Below are positions 17,991 through 25,839 of a DNA stretch of 64,000 nt, one piece after another; position 1 is the first letter of the stretch, and the number at the start of each line of letters is the position of its first letter. The translations under genes were made by a program, and so were the position numbers. The DNA is from JAHWKS01 sp964458385 (GTDB lineage Bacteria; Planctomycetota; Planctomycetia; Pirellulales; Pirellulaceae). The notes beneath the pieces were generated by a model. That model saw nothing but the letters and a program-made list of their open reading frames with translations, had not been told where the DNA came from and searched no databases. Location: the NCBI GenBank assembly GCA_964458385.1, contig CAYWIS010000002.1:1-64000 (forward strand), given 5' to 3'.

Positions 17991-19460
17991 ATGCCGCATT
18001 CCATTGTGATCTTTGGCGCTTCGGGTGATCTAACAAGCCGAAAGCTGATTCCTGCTCTGTACTTGCTGTACCGAAAACGCCGTTTGCCGGAAGACACCGT
18101 CATTGTCGGTGTTTCGCGTAGCGACTTTAGCCATGAACAATGGCGCAACTCGCTTGCGGAAACGACGGCGCAGTTCACAGGCGACGCCTTTGAGTCTGCA
18201 TTGTGGAGCGAGTTCGCGCAGTCGATTTACTACGCGCGCGGGGACGTGCAGCAGGCCGAAGATTTTACGCGCTTGGCTCAGTTTCTTCCCGAAGTTGAGA
18301 GAGGCCAGCCGTGTTCACGGCTGTATTACCTTTCGACCATGCCATCGTTGTATGAGCCGGCGATCCTGCACCTTGGGGCGGCGGGGCTGGCGGATGAATC
18401 ATCGGGTGAGCGGAGAATCGTAATTGAAAAGCCCTTTGGTGTTGACCGCAACACAGCGCGTCAACTGAACGAGGTCGTACATCGAGTGTTCCAGGAACGG
18501 CAGGTCTACCGCATCGACCACTACCTGGGCAAAGAGACGGTGCAAAACATCCTGGTGCTCCGGTTCGCCAACAGCATCTTCGAGCCGATCTGGAATCGTA
18601 ACTATGTCGACCACGTACAAATTACCGTTGCCGAGGAAGTGGCGGTCGGCAAACGCGGCGATTACTACGATAAGGCTGGCGTTCTGCGCGACATGTTCCA
18701 GAACCATCTCTTGCAGCTCATGATGATCACAGCCATGGAGGCGCCCGTCCGCTTCGAGGCTGACCTCATCCGCGATGAGAAAGTCAAAGTGCTCCGGGCG
18801 ATTCGGCCATTAAAGGGCGCCGACTTCGCTCGCGACACGGTGCGCGGTCAATACACTGGCTATCGAAAGGAGAAGGGAGTTCCTCCCGATAGCCAAACGG
18901 CCACGTTCGCGGCCCTCAAGTTAGGAATCGACAATTGGCGTTGGCAAGGCGTGCCGTTCTACCTGCGTTCTGGCAAGGCGATGTCGTGCCGCACGACGCA
19001 GATCGTCATACAATTTCGCGAACCGCCACACCTGCTGTTTAACAGTTCCAAACGGAACCTGTTCGACGCCAACCGGCTTGTGATCCAGGTGCAGCCTGCA
19101 GAGGGCTTGCAGTTACATTTCCAAACGAAGGTGCCCGATGAGGGGATGCAACTGCGGTTGACCGATCTGGACTTCCGTTTTCAGGAAGAATTTGGACGTA
19201 GCCTACCCGATGCATACCAACGGTTGTTGCTCGACGCCATGACGGGGGACGCCAGTCTGTTCGCCCGCAGCGACGAGGTTGAGTTCGCCTGGGGCATCAT
19301 TGACCCCATTCTTGCAGCTTGGCAAAGCCCTGCTGCGCCTCCGCTGGAGTTTTACGAACCGGGCGAATGGGGTCCCGCGGCTAGCACACAATGGATGCGT
19401 GATCAGGGGCGCGAGTGGTTTGACGTTTGCCCCGTGCTGAAGGGATCTGCCGAGGAGTGA
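17991..19460 (+). CDS. zwf: Glucose-6-phosphate 1-dehydrogenase
   Basis: The enzyme oxidises glucose 6-phosphate to 6-phosphogluconolactone with NADP, the entry to the oxidative pentose phosphate pathway. The 489-residue length is normal. The Rossmann motif GASGDLTSRKL is at residues 8-18, and the active-site signature RIDHYLGKE with substrate-binding lysine and histidine lies near residue 175. The C-terminal substrate domain includes YLRSGKAM and DAMTGDASLFAR. ATG 17991 puts the Rossmann motif at the expected place; an upstream TTG frame start is not needed. It follows selA by 128 bases and is followed by an aminotransferase gene. Confidence 0.95.
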   Translation: MPHSIVIFGASGDLTSRKLIPALYLLYRKRRLPEDTVIVGVSRSDFSHEQWRNSLAETTAQFTGDAFESALWSEFAQSIYYARGDVQQAEDFTRLAQFLPEVERGQPCSRLYYLSTMPSLYEPAILHLGAAGLADESSGERRIVIEKPFGVDRNTARQLNEVVHRVFQERQVYRIDHYLGKETVQNILVLRFANSIFEPIWNRNYVDHVQITVAEEVAVGKRGDYYDKAGVLRDMFQNHLLQLMMITAMEAPVRFEADLIRDEKVKVLRAIRPLKGADFARDTVRGQYTGYRKEKGVPPDSQTATFAALKLGIDNWRWQGVPFYLRSGKAMSCRTTQIVIQFREPPHLLFNSSKRNLFDANRLVIQVQPAEGLQLHFQTKVPDEGMQLRLTDLDFRFQEEFGRSLPDAYQRLLLDAMTGDASLFARSDEVEFAWGIIDPILAAWQSPAAPPLEFYEPGEWGPAASTQWMRDQGREWFDVCPVLKGSAEE

Positions 19461-19550
19461 ACCCTCATTTTCCCTCATTAGCGCGACGGGGGTTTAAGGT
19501 TATCTTGGAGAGAAGTTGATCCGCTTTTACCGGTTTGCGCCGCTGCGCTT

Positions 19551-20867
19551 ATGTCGCCATCATCCTCGCCGTCCGAAAAACCGTTTGAAATCACGTTTTC
19601 CCAGCGCGTGCAGCGTTTGCCGCCCTACATGTTCGGGCGGATCAACAATTTGCTGTACCAGAAACGCCGCGCTGGGCACGACGTCATCGATCTGGGTATG
19701 GGAAATCCCCATGATCCGCCCGAAGATCTCGTCGTGCAGAAGCTAGCTGAGGCGGCGTCGGATCCAGATAACCATGGCTACAGCAAGGCCAATGGCATCT
19801 TGAACTTGCGCCGTGAGGTCGCTGCCAAGTACTTCAAAAAGTATGGGGTGCGTCTTGATCCCGAAACCGAAGTAATCGTTTGCTTGGGATCCAAGGAGGG
19901 GTTCTCGCACATGTGCTTGGCCTTGATTGGGCCAGGAGACAACGCGATTGTGCCAGCGCCGTACTTTCCCGCGCACATGTATGCGATCATGCTGGCCGCA
20001 GGAAACGCGATCGCGCTCGAGGTGGCCGACAGCGAAAAATTCTTGTCCAACATCGCCTATACATGCGAACATCTTTATCCCAAGCCGAAACTGCTCGTCA
20101 TTAACTATCCGCACAATCCCTCGACAGTGACGATCGAGCCCGAATTTTACGTTGAGGTAGTTAAACTGGCGCGGCGGTACGGCTTCATGGTGATTAGCGA
20201 TCTGGCCTACGGTGACGTGGGTTTTGACGGTTACGTGCCGCCCAGTTTCCTGGCGGCGCCCGGCGCGATCGAGGTTGGCGTCGAGTTCACCACGATGAGC
20301 AAGGGCTACAATATGGCTGGCTGGCGCGTCGGCTTTTGCGCTGGCAATGCCGAGATGATTCGGGCCTTGGGCATCATCAAGGGATACTACGATTACGGGA
20401 TGTTCCAGGCGATCCAAATCGCCGCCATCATGGCGCTGAGGCATACGGATGCAGCCGTGGAGCGCCAAGCGAAGATTTACCAGGGCCGGCGCGATGTGCT
20501 AGTGGAGGGGCTGCGGCGGATTGGTTGGCAGATTGATCCACCTCGCGCGGGAATGTTCGTGTGGGCGAAAATTCCCGACAAGTGGATGGCCCGCATGAGC
20601 ACCATGGACTTTGCCATGTTGCTCTTGGACCAAGGCGATGTCGCGGTAAGCCCGGGCAGCGGGTTCGGACCGGCCGGCGAGGGCTACTTGCGAATGGCGC
20701 TGGTGGAGAATGAAAATCGCCTTCGCCAAGCTGTGCGGCAAATCGCCCGGTGTCTGGAACGCGAAGACGCTCGTTGGGAGCAGGGCCAAACCACTCCGTC
20801 GATTCCCGATGATTCGACCATTGAGCCGCCGCCGAGCGAAGCTTCCATGGAGCGGGTCGAATCGTAA
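19551..20867 (+). CDS. Class I/II aminotransferase, AlaC-like
   Basis: The 438-residue protein is a PLP-dependent fold-type I aminotransferase close in sequence features to E. coli AlaC (YfdZ), a glutamate-pyruvate transaminase: RVQRLPPYMFGRINNL, DLGMGNPHDPP, VCLGSKEG, NYPHNPST, DLAYGDVGFDG, and the lysine motif TMSKGYNMAGWRVGF that forms the internal aldimine. It ends with a Pro/Ser/Glu-rich tail of about 35 residues beyond the usual C-terminus (SIPDDSTIEPPPSEASMERV). The physiological amino acid may be alanine, or a related one, since LL-diaminopimelate aminotransferases share this fold. It is followed by the carA gene after 293 bases. Confidence 0.9.
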   Translation: MSPSSSPSEKPFEITFSQRVQRLPPYMFGRINNLLYQKRRAGHDVIDLGMGNPHDPPEDLVVQKLAEAASDPDNHGYSKANGILNLRREVAAKYFKKYGVRLDPETEVIVCLGSKEGFSHMCLALIGPGDNAIVPAPYFPAHMYAIMLAAGNAIALEVADSEKFLSNIAYTCEHLYPKPKLLVINYPHNPSTVTIEPEFYVEVVKLARRYGFMVISDLAYGDVGFDGYVPPSFLAAPGAIEVGVEFTTMSKGYNMAGWRVGFCAGNAEMIRALGIIKGYYDYGMFQAIQIAAIMALRHTDAAVERQAKIYQGRRDVLVEGLRRIGWQIDPPRAGMFVWAKIPDKWMARMSTMDFAMLLLDQGDVAVSPGSGFGPAGEGYLRMALVENENRLRQAVRQIARCLEREDARWEQGQTTPSIPDDSTIEPPPSEASMERVES

Positions 20868-20933
20868 CGGTAGGTTCTATCCGTGCTGCGCCCTACTCGA
20901 TAAAATACTAACGACCTGAGGGCGCAAAAAAAT

Positions 20934-20967
20934 GGAGGGCCCCTGTTCGCCGCAGCAGGAGCCCTCC
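20934..20967 (-). terminator. Rho-independent terminator, minus orientation
   Basis: GGAGGGC (20934-20940) pairs with GCCCTCC (20961-20967), with an inner CCTG/CAGG extension. On the minus strand the stem is followed by a T-run (plus-strand AAAAAAA at 20926-20932). No minus-strand protein gene precedes it, so it may end a small RNA reading from about 21030. Confidence 0.65.
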
Positions 20968-21035
20968 CAGTTGGCTGTCCGGAGGAATGGGTGAGTGCCA
21001 TCGTCCGGAGACCCACAGCCGTACGTAAACTATCG
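20934..21035 (-). ncRNA. Candidate small RNA ending at the terminator
   Basis: A minus-strand transcript from about 21035 would contain a nested hairpin (GGCTGT with ACAGCC, and inside it GGGT with ACCC; two copies of CTCCGGA lie in this region) and then the terminator stem and T-run at 20934-20967. No protein frame of quality exists here on the minus strand. The 5' end and promoter cannot be placed; an AT-rich GATAGTTTACG lies just upstream. The sequence does not contain the SRP tetraloop signature or a recognisable 6S structure. The proposal rests on structure only. Confidence 0.3.
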
Positions 21036-21160
21036 AATCTTCCCGCCAGCGACTTTAAAGGCCGCGCGCTGTTCGGGTGCGGTCCAACCTTGGTTTCTTA
21101 TCGCGCTCGCGTTGCGTCCGGCGCAACCGGCAAAGTTTCCCGCATCGCAATAACGCACAG

Positions 21161-22333
21161 ATGACAAAGACGGTAAAGCTTGCGCTTGAGGACGGATCGG
21201 TGTTTACGGGCGAGTCGTTTGGCGCCCCCGGCGAAGTCGATGGCGAAGTGGTCTTCAATACCTCGATGACCGGGTATCAGGAGATTTTGACCGACCCAAG
21301 CTATCGTGGGCAGATTGTCGTCATGACGTACCCGGAAATCGGCAATTACGGGGTCAACGACGAAGATACGGAAAGCCGTCGCCCACATCTCGCGGGCTTT
21401 ATCGTACGCGAAAATAGCCGCGTCGCCAGTAATTTCCGCGCGAAAGGTTCGCTAGAGGACTATCTGAAAAAGCATGGGATCGTCGGAATGGAAGGGATCG
21501 ACACGCGGCGCCTTGTGCGCCGTATTCGCTCTCAAGGCGCCATGAAGGGAGTGCTGTCGACGATCGAACTTGATGATGCTCGCTTGGTCGCGAAGGCCAA
21601 GGCAAGCCCGGGCCTCGTAGGGCGCGACTTGGTGCGTGAGGTGATTCCCAAGGGGCCGGTGGAATGGAGCGAAGATCTTGGGCCTTGGGCCGACCTCGCG
21701 AATCGGTCGGATCAAGCGACCCGACCGCCGCACGATGGTGAGAAGTCGCTCCATGTCGTTGCGCTTGACTTCGGGATGAAGTGGAACATCGCCCGTCACT
21801 TGAGTGAGCGTGGCTGTAAGGTCACGATCTTGCCTGGTACGGCGACGGCCGAAGAAGTGTTGGCGCTGAACCCTGACGGCGTCTTTCTTTCTAACGGGCC
21901 TGGCGATCCCGAACCTCTCTACTATGCAATCGAGACGATTCGGAAGTTGCTGGGCAAAACGCCCATTTTTGGTATCTGTTTGGGGCACCAATTGCTTGGG
22001 TTGGCGGCGGGCGCCAAGACTTACAAGCTTAAGTTTGGCCACCGGGGGGCCAATCAGCCTGTCTTGAACCTTACGACGGGCCGTGTGGAGATTACCTCGC
22101 AGAACCACGGGTTCTCTGTGGAGGAAAACTCGCTTCCCGAAGATTTGGAAGTGACGCATCGCAATTTGAATGACAGTACCATCGCCGGATTGCGACATCG
22201 GAGGCTTCCTGCATTCAGTGTGCAATACCACCCCGAAGCGTCGGCAGGCCCCCATGACAGCCACTACTTGTTTGACCAGTTCTGCGAACTGATGCGGGAG
22301 AAAAAAGGCGCAGAGCTAGGTTACGGTAAGTAG
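21161..22333 (+). CDS. carA: Carbamoyl-phosphate synthase, small (glutaminase) subunit
   Basis: CarA hydrolyses glutamine and feeds ammonia to CarB for carbamoyl phosphate, used in pyrimidine and arginine synthesis. The 390-residue protein has the N-terminal domain signature GEVVFNTSMTGYQEILTDPSY and the class I glutamine amidotransferase domain with the nucleophile in IFGICLGHQLLGLA near residue 273 and the histidine-glutamate pair in VQYHPEASAGPHD near 357. ATG 21161 gives the normal N-terminus MTKTVKLALEDG. carB is not in the window directly downstream; the next gene is cysH. Confidence 0.95.
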   Translation: MTKTVKLALEDGSVFTGESFGAPGEVDGEVVFNTSMTGYQEILTDPSYRGQIVVMTYPEIGNYGVNDEDTESRRPHLAGFIVRENSRVASNFRAKGSLEDYLKKHGIVGMEGIDTRRLVRRIRSQGAMKGVLSTIELDDARLVAKAKASPGLVGRDLVREVIPKGPVEWSEDLGPWADLANRSDQATRPPHDGEKSLHVVALDFGMKWNIARHLSERGCKVTILPGTATAEEVLALNPDGVFLSNGPGDPEPLYYAIETIRKLLGKTPIFGICLGHQLLGLAAGAKTYKLKFGHRGANQPVLNLTTGRVEITSQNHGFSVEENSLPEDLEVTHRNLNDSTIAGLRHRRLPAFSVQYHPEASAGPHDSHYLFDQFCELMREKKGAELGYGK

Positions 22334-22415
22334 ACGGTTTTTTCTCTTTACGCGGCGACCGAGGGCAGGTGGATTAAATACCGCGTTACGGATTGACCGA
22401 TCTTTAGGATTAGCT

Positions 22416-22467
22416 CTGTGGTGATAGTTGATTTAGATGAGTAACATTAGTATCATTATCACCACAG
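22416..22467. promoter_or_regulatory. Perfect 11-bp inverted repeat upstream of cysH
   Basis: CTGTGGTGATA (22416-22426) is repeated in inverse orientation as TATCACCACAG (22457-22467), separated by 30 AT-rich bases containing TATCAT. It lies 33 bases before the cysH start in a 167-base gap. It may be the operator of the Rrf2-type regulator encoded in the same operon, with the promoter between the arms, or an RNA hairpin in the leader. Confidence 0.5.
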
Positions 22468-22500
22468 GCTTCTGGTCCGCCTGAAGACCGAGGTCGCTGA

Positions 22501-23358
22501 ATGAGCCACGCTGCCCGAGCTTTTTTGCGTATGCCGACGGAAACTCAAACACAGGCGAGACTTAAGGTGATTTATCCGGACGAGGCGAAAGACGGGCAAG
22601 TTGCTCTCGACTCGTCTGGGCCTGCCACGTCGGACGTTCGTGACGACCTGCAACTCACGCTGACCCCGGAACTTGAGGAAGAGTTGCAGCGCGTTAGCCG
22701 CGAATTGGAAACGGCTTCCCCTCAAGAAATTTTGCAGTGGGCGGTTAATCGCTTCGCTCCACGATTCACGATGGCAACGGCCTTTGGGCCAGAGGGCATG
22801 TGCATAATCCATATGCTGGCCGAGATCGCTCCTGATACTCCCATCTTTAATTTGGATACGGGTTACCAGTTCAAGGAAACCTTGGAGCTGCGGGAGCGGG
22901 TACGCGAGCGATATGGCATTGTGGTAGAGCTGAAACAGCCCGCTCTGTCGGTGGCCGAGTACGAACGGATCAACGGCGGCCCGGTCTACAAGACAGACCC
23001 CAACCGATGCTGCTATGACCGTAAAGTTCGCGTACTGCACGAGAGCGTCCGCGGTATGCACGCTTGGGCGAGCGCAATTCGCCGCGACCAAAGTCCCGAC
23101 CGGGCCAAGGCTCCCATTGTGGGCTGGGATAAGAAGTTTCAGCTGGTAAAGGTCAGCCCGCTGGCGAATTGGACAAAGAAGGAAGTTTGGAAGCTCATTG
23201 TCGAGCACGACATTCCTTATAATCCTTTGCACGACCAAGGCTATCCGAGCATTGGTTGCTGGCCGTGCACGCGGCCCGTACTCTTCGGCGAAGATGAACG
23301 GGCGGGGCGGTGGAGCGGCACGGCCAAAACGGAGTGCGGACTCCATACACAGGATTAA
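22501..23358 (+). CDS. cysH: Assimilatory APS reductase (CysH, iron-sulfur type)
   Basis: The 285-residue protein belongs to the PAPS/APS reductase family (ATP-pyrophosphatase fold) that reduces activated sulfate to sulfite with thioredoxin. It has the four-cysteine [4Fe-4S] motif in two pairs: NRCCYDRKV near residue 179 and IGCWPCTR near 258, typical of APS-using reductases, and the catalytic C-terminal cysteine in TECGLHTQD. TAFGPEGM and NLDTGYQFKET are the substrate loop and core motifs. The N-terminus is about 50 residues longer than the core and variable, so the start at 22501 or 22531 cannot be decided. Its stop overlaps the start of the Rrf2 regulator. Confidence 0.93.
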   Translation: MSHAARAFLRMPTETQTQARLKVIYPDEAKDGQVALDSSGPATSDVRDDLQLTLTPELEEELQRVSRELETASPQEILQWAVNRFAPRFTMATAFGPEGMCIIHMLAEIAPDTPIFNLDTGYQFKETLELRERVRERYGIVVELKQPALSVAEYERINGGPVYKTDPNRCCYDRKVRVLHESVRGMHAWASAIRRDQSPDRAKAPIVGWDKKFQLVKVSPLANWTKKEVWKLIVEHDIPYNPLHDQGYPSIGCWPCTRPVLFGEDERAGRWSGTAKTECGLHTQD

Positions 23359-23786
23359 TGAATATCTCGGCGAAGACCGAATACGCCTGCTTGGCGGTCT
23401 TGGAACTTGCCACCCATTACGGTTCCGGCGAGCCGGTGCGCGTGCGCGCTATTGCCGACGCACATGGGGTTCCCTCGCGGTTTCTGGTCCAAATTCTGCT
23501 TCAACTCAAAGGTGCGGGGTTGGTCGAAAGCACGCGCGGCGCCGCGGGGGGGTACCGGCTTCTCAAAGACCCGGCTGATATCTCTCTCGGCGAAGTTATG
23601 GCGACGATTGAAGGTCCTTCGACCGAGGTGCGGTCGAATGCCGCCAAAACGACCGCCACAACGCGCGCCTTGCTTGATACATGGCGCGAAGTGGCGCTTG
23701 TCGAGCAAGAAATGCTTGCTCAGGTGACCTTTGCCGACCTTGTAGAACGGGTGAAGGGGCACTCCGAGAACATGTACTTTATCTAA
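23358..23786 (+). CDS. Rrf2-family transcription regulator
   Basis: The 142-residue protein starts with ISAKTEYACLAVLELATHYG, followed by a winged helix whose recognition region reads GVPSRFLVQILLQLKGAGLV and the wing RGAAGGYRL. These are the Rrf2/IscR/CymR family signatures. IscR-type members bind an iron-sulfur cluster through three cysteines in the loop near residue 92-104; none is present there, so this is more like CymR or another cluster-free member. CymR controls cysteine metabolism in Bacillus. TAATG overlap with cysH points to translational coupling and to a role in sulfur assimilation. Confidence 0.88.
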   Translation: MNISAKTEYACLAVLELATHYGSGEPVRVRAIADAHGVPSRFLVQILLQLKGAGLVESTRGAAGGYRLLKDPADISLGEVMATIEGPSTEVRSNAAKTTATTRALLDTWREVALVEQEMLAQVTFADLVERVKGHSENMYFI

Positions 23787-23857
23787 TTTTGCTGCTTCCT
23801 CGCGGACGAGCATTGGCTAAAATTGGGGGGACGCGATACGGTCTTGCCATCTTCCGC

Positions 23858-23867
23858 NNNNNNNNNN
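23858..23867. other. Assembly gap (10 N)
   Basis: Ten undetermined bases lie 24 bases before the start of the DUF1559 gene, so its promoter and ribosome binding site may be missing from the sequence. Confidence 0.9.
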
Positions 23868-23891
23868 CCCTCTGGATCTTGCCGTTGCTCC

Positions 23892-24878
23892 ATGCTTCTC
23901 GCCCCAAGTAGGCTGCGTCCGGTTCGGAGTGTGGGGACAGGCCACACGGCTGCGTTCACTCTGGTGGAGTTGCTGGTGGTAATTGCCATTATTGGCTTGC
24001 TGGTGGGACTGCTCTTGCCGGCTGTCCAATCTGCTCGAGAAGCTGCTCGTCGAATGGCGTGTTCCAACAATCTCAAGCAGATCGGCTTAGCGGCGCACAA
24101 CTTTCACGACACGCATAAGACTTTTCCACCGGGATATTTGGGAGAGCCCCCAACCGGCAGTCCAGCGTATAACCATCAGTACATTGGCGCATTGCCCTAT
24201 CTCCTGCCGTTCATGGAGATGAACGTCGTTTGGGAGGAGATCGCCGTCAACACGCGAGTTGAGGACATTGCAGGCCCTTGGTGGACCGATCCAGCGACTT
24301 GGACGACCGCACAGTACCGCCTAGAAGCTTTTGAATGCCCGTCCGACAGCCCTGGCGAGGAGAAAATTTATCTTACCTACCATTCTTGGCTGGAATGTTC
24401 TGGGGCGGATTGCACGTTTTGGTTTAACGGAGGGTATATGCTCGCCGGGTCGGGCGCCGAAAAGCTCGGACGTACGAACTATCTTCCCTGCGCTGGGCGG
24501 CACGGCGACCTACGCCATCCCAATAGCGATCCCTGGAACGGAGTCCAAACGAACCGTTCTCGAAGTCGCTTCGCAAACATAACCGATGGCGCGAGCAACG
24601 TGCTGCTGTTTGGCGAAATGCATGGCGGCCGTCGAAATGACCTGCCCACCGAAGCGAGAATTTCTAAGGCCGCATGGATGGGGAGCGCCGGCTTGATTAC
24701 TCGAAATGGGCTAGGAACCGGTGGGTGGTATCAGTTCGATAGTCTTCATCCGGGCGTGGTTCAGTTCACAATGGCTGATGGCTCAGTGCGGGGAGTATCT
24801 AAGTCTGTTGACCTGAACCTTTATATCCAGGTTTCCGGCATGCACGATGGAACTCCGGTCAATATTTCCAATCTCTAA
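23892..24878 (+). CDS. DUF1559 prepilin-like protein
   Basis: The 328-residue protein has a type IV pilin-like signal: after a basic leader comes the cleavage region FTLVELLVVIAIIGLLVGLL with the conserved glutamate at +5 of the mature protein. The family hallmark follows: LPAVQSAREAARRMACSNNL and the C-terminal HPGVVQFTMADGSVRGVS, the planctomycete DUF1559 (SBP_bac_10) pattern. Planctomycetes have large families of these pseudopilins, probably processed by a prepilin peptidase and assembled or exported by a type II secretion-like machine. ATG 23892 places the leader correctly, but an N-gap just upstream hides the region. A small lipoprotein gene follows. Confidence 0.93.
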   Translation: MLLAPSRLRPVRSVGTGHTAAFTLVELLVVIAIIGLLVGLLLPAVQSAREAARRMACSNNLKQIGLAAHNFHDTHKTFPPGYLGEPPTGSPAYNHQYIGALPYLLPFMEMNVVWEEIAVNTRVEDIAGPWWTDPATWTTAQYRLEAFECPSDSPGEEKIYLTYHSWLECSGADCTFWFNGGYMLAGSGAEKLGRTNYLPCAGRHGDLRHPNSDPWNGVQTNRSRSRFANITDGASNVLLFGEMHGGRRNDLPTEARISKAAWMGSAGLITRNGLGTGGWYQFDSLHPGVVQFTMADGSVRGVSKSVDLNLYIQVSGMHDGTPVNISNL

Positions 24879-24898
24879 ACTTGTGGCGGATTCGGCCG

Positions 24899-25054
24899 AT
24901 GAAGCGCCTCATTACTGTGGCCTTGTTGTTGATACTCATTAGTTCTTGGGGGTGCGGCCGCGCCGCCGTTGAGGCGCCTGATAATCCAGCACCGCCTCCA
25001 TCGCCAGAGGAATTTCGCGCCGGTCCCGGCGACGACGCTTCGTCGAACGATTGA
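24899..25054 (+). CDS. Small lipoprotein paired with the DUF1559 gene
   Basis: A 51-codon frame begins 21 bases after the DUF1559 stop. It encodes a typical signal (MKRLITVALLLILISSWGCG) whose cysteine at residue 19 follows a lipobox-like SWGC, then a proline- and acid-rich tail (PDNPAPPPSPEEFRAGPG). Planctomycete DUF1559 genes are often followed by a tiny lipoprotein of this form. It is probably co-transcribed and may act with the pseudopilin, but this is inference. The bidirectional terminator at 25080 closes the unit. Confidence 0.7.
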   Translation: MKRLITVALLLILISSWGCGRAAVEAPDNPAPPPSPEEFRAGPGDDASSND

Positions 25055-25079
25055 GGCTTGGCGATGAGACAAAAGAAAA

Positions 25080-25108
25080 ACGCCGCAGCCCTAAACGGGC
25101 CACGGCGT
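25080..25108. terminator. Bidirectional terminator between convergent genes
   Basis: ACGCCG (25080-25085) pairs with CGGCGT (25103-25108), with an inner GCCC/GGGC stem. Plus-strand ATTTTCT follows; on the minus strand the stem is followed by TTTTTCTTTT. It serves the DUF1559/lipoprotein unit and the peroxiredoxin gene. Confidence 0.8.
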
Positions 25109-25151
25109 ATTTTCTAGGAATCGGCTCGCTTCAACAGATCTGGCCGCCCAA

Positions 25152-25742
25152 TTAGGCGTACTGTTTGCTGAAGAACTCTTTGCTTTTTTGCACGTCTGGC
25201 TTGATCGTGCGTGCGCCTTTCTTCCAGTCGGCTGGGCAAACTTCGCCGTTTTCTTCGTAGAACTGAAGCGCTTCGACCATCCGCAGTGCCTCGTCCACGC
25301 TACGCCCCAGAGGCAGATCGTTTACCACTTGGTGCCGCACGATACCTTCCTTGTCGATCAAGAACAGGCCCCGTAGAGCTACGCCTCCTGGCGTAAGCAC
25401 GTCGTAAGCGCGAGCGATGTCTTTGTTTAGGTCGGCAACCAACGGGTAGGTTACTGCACCGATGCCGCCTTCGGTGCGCGCCAGATTGCGCCAAGCCAAG
25501 TGGGAGAAATGGCTGTCAACAGAACAACCCAGCACCTGCACGTTGCGTTGAGTGAACTCCTCGACACGATCGGAAAACGCGATGATCTCGGTCGGGCAGA
25601 CGAACGTGAAGTCCAGCGGGTAGAAGAACAGCACAACATACTTGCCCCGGTAGTCCGACAGGCTAACTTCCTTGAACGAGCCATCGGGCATTACCGCTTG
25701 GGCCTTGAAATCCGGAGCCGGGTGCTGCACGAGTACGGCCAT
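25152..25742 (-). CDS. Typical 2-Cys peroxiredoxin
   Basis: The 196-residue protein is an AhpC/Prx1-type peroxiredoxin that reduces hydrogen peroxide and organic peroxides with a thioredoxin-like partner. The peroxidatic cysteine is in FTFVCPTEIIAF near residue 50 and the resolving cysteine in GEVCPADWKKG near residue 169. The GAGGAAC ribosome site before ATG 25742 supports the start, and the C-terminus is EFFSKQYA. It is cytoplasmic (no signal). No AhpF gene adjoins it. Confidence 0.95.
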   Translation of the reverse strand: MAVLVQHPAPDFKAQAVMPDGSFKEVSLSDYRGKYVVLFFYPLDFTFVCPTEIIAFSDRVEEFTQRNVQVLGCSVDSHFSHLAWRNLARTEGGIGAVTYPLVADLNKDIARAYDVLTPGGVALRGLFLIDKEGIVRHQVVNDLPLGRSVDEALRMVEALQFYEENGEVCPADWKKGARTIKPDVQKSKEFFSKQYA

Positions 25743-25839
25743 TAATGTTCCTCACTTTCTAAAGAACCATGTACGTAATAGAGGCGCCACAAGTACCTTT
25801 ATGCCAAGGTATAGCCGCTGGAGGAAGACTGACAAGGGG

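Noticed and set aside
19743..20468. 241-codon minus-strand frame
   Set aside because: Antisense shadow of the AlaC-like aminotransferase.
21452..22264. 270-codon minus-strand frame
   Set aside because: Antisense shadow of carA with no protein character.
22459..23346. 295-codon minus-strand frame
   Set aside because: It lies antisense to cysH, whose iron-sulfur motifs are clear; the frame has no recognisable domain.
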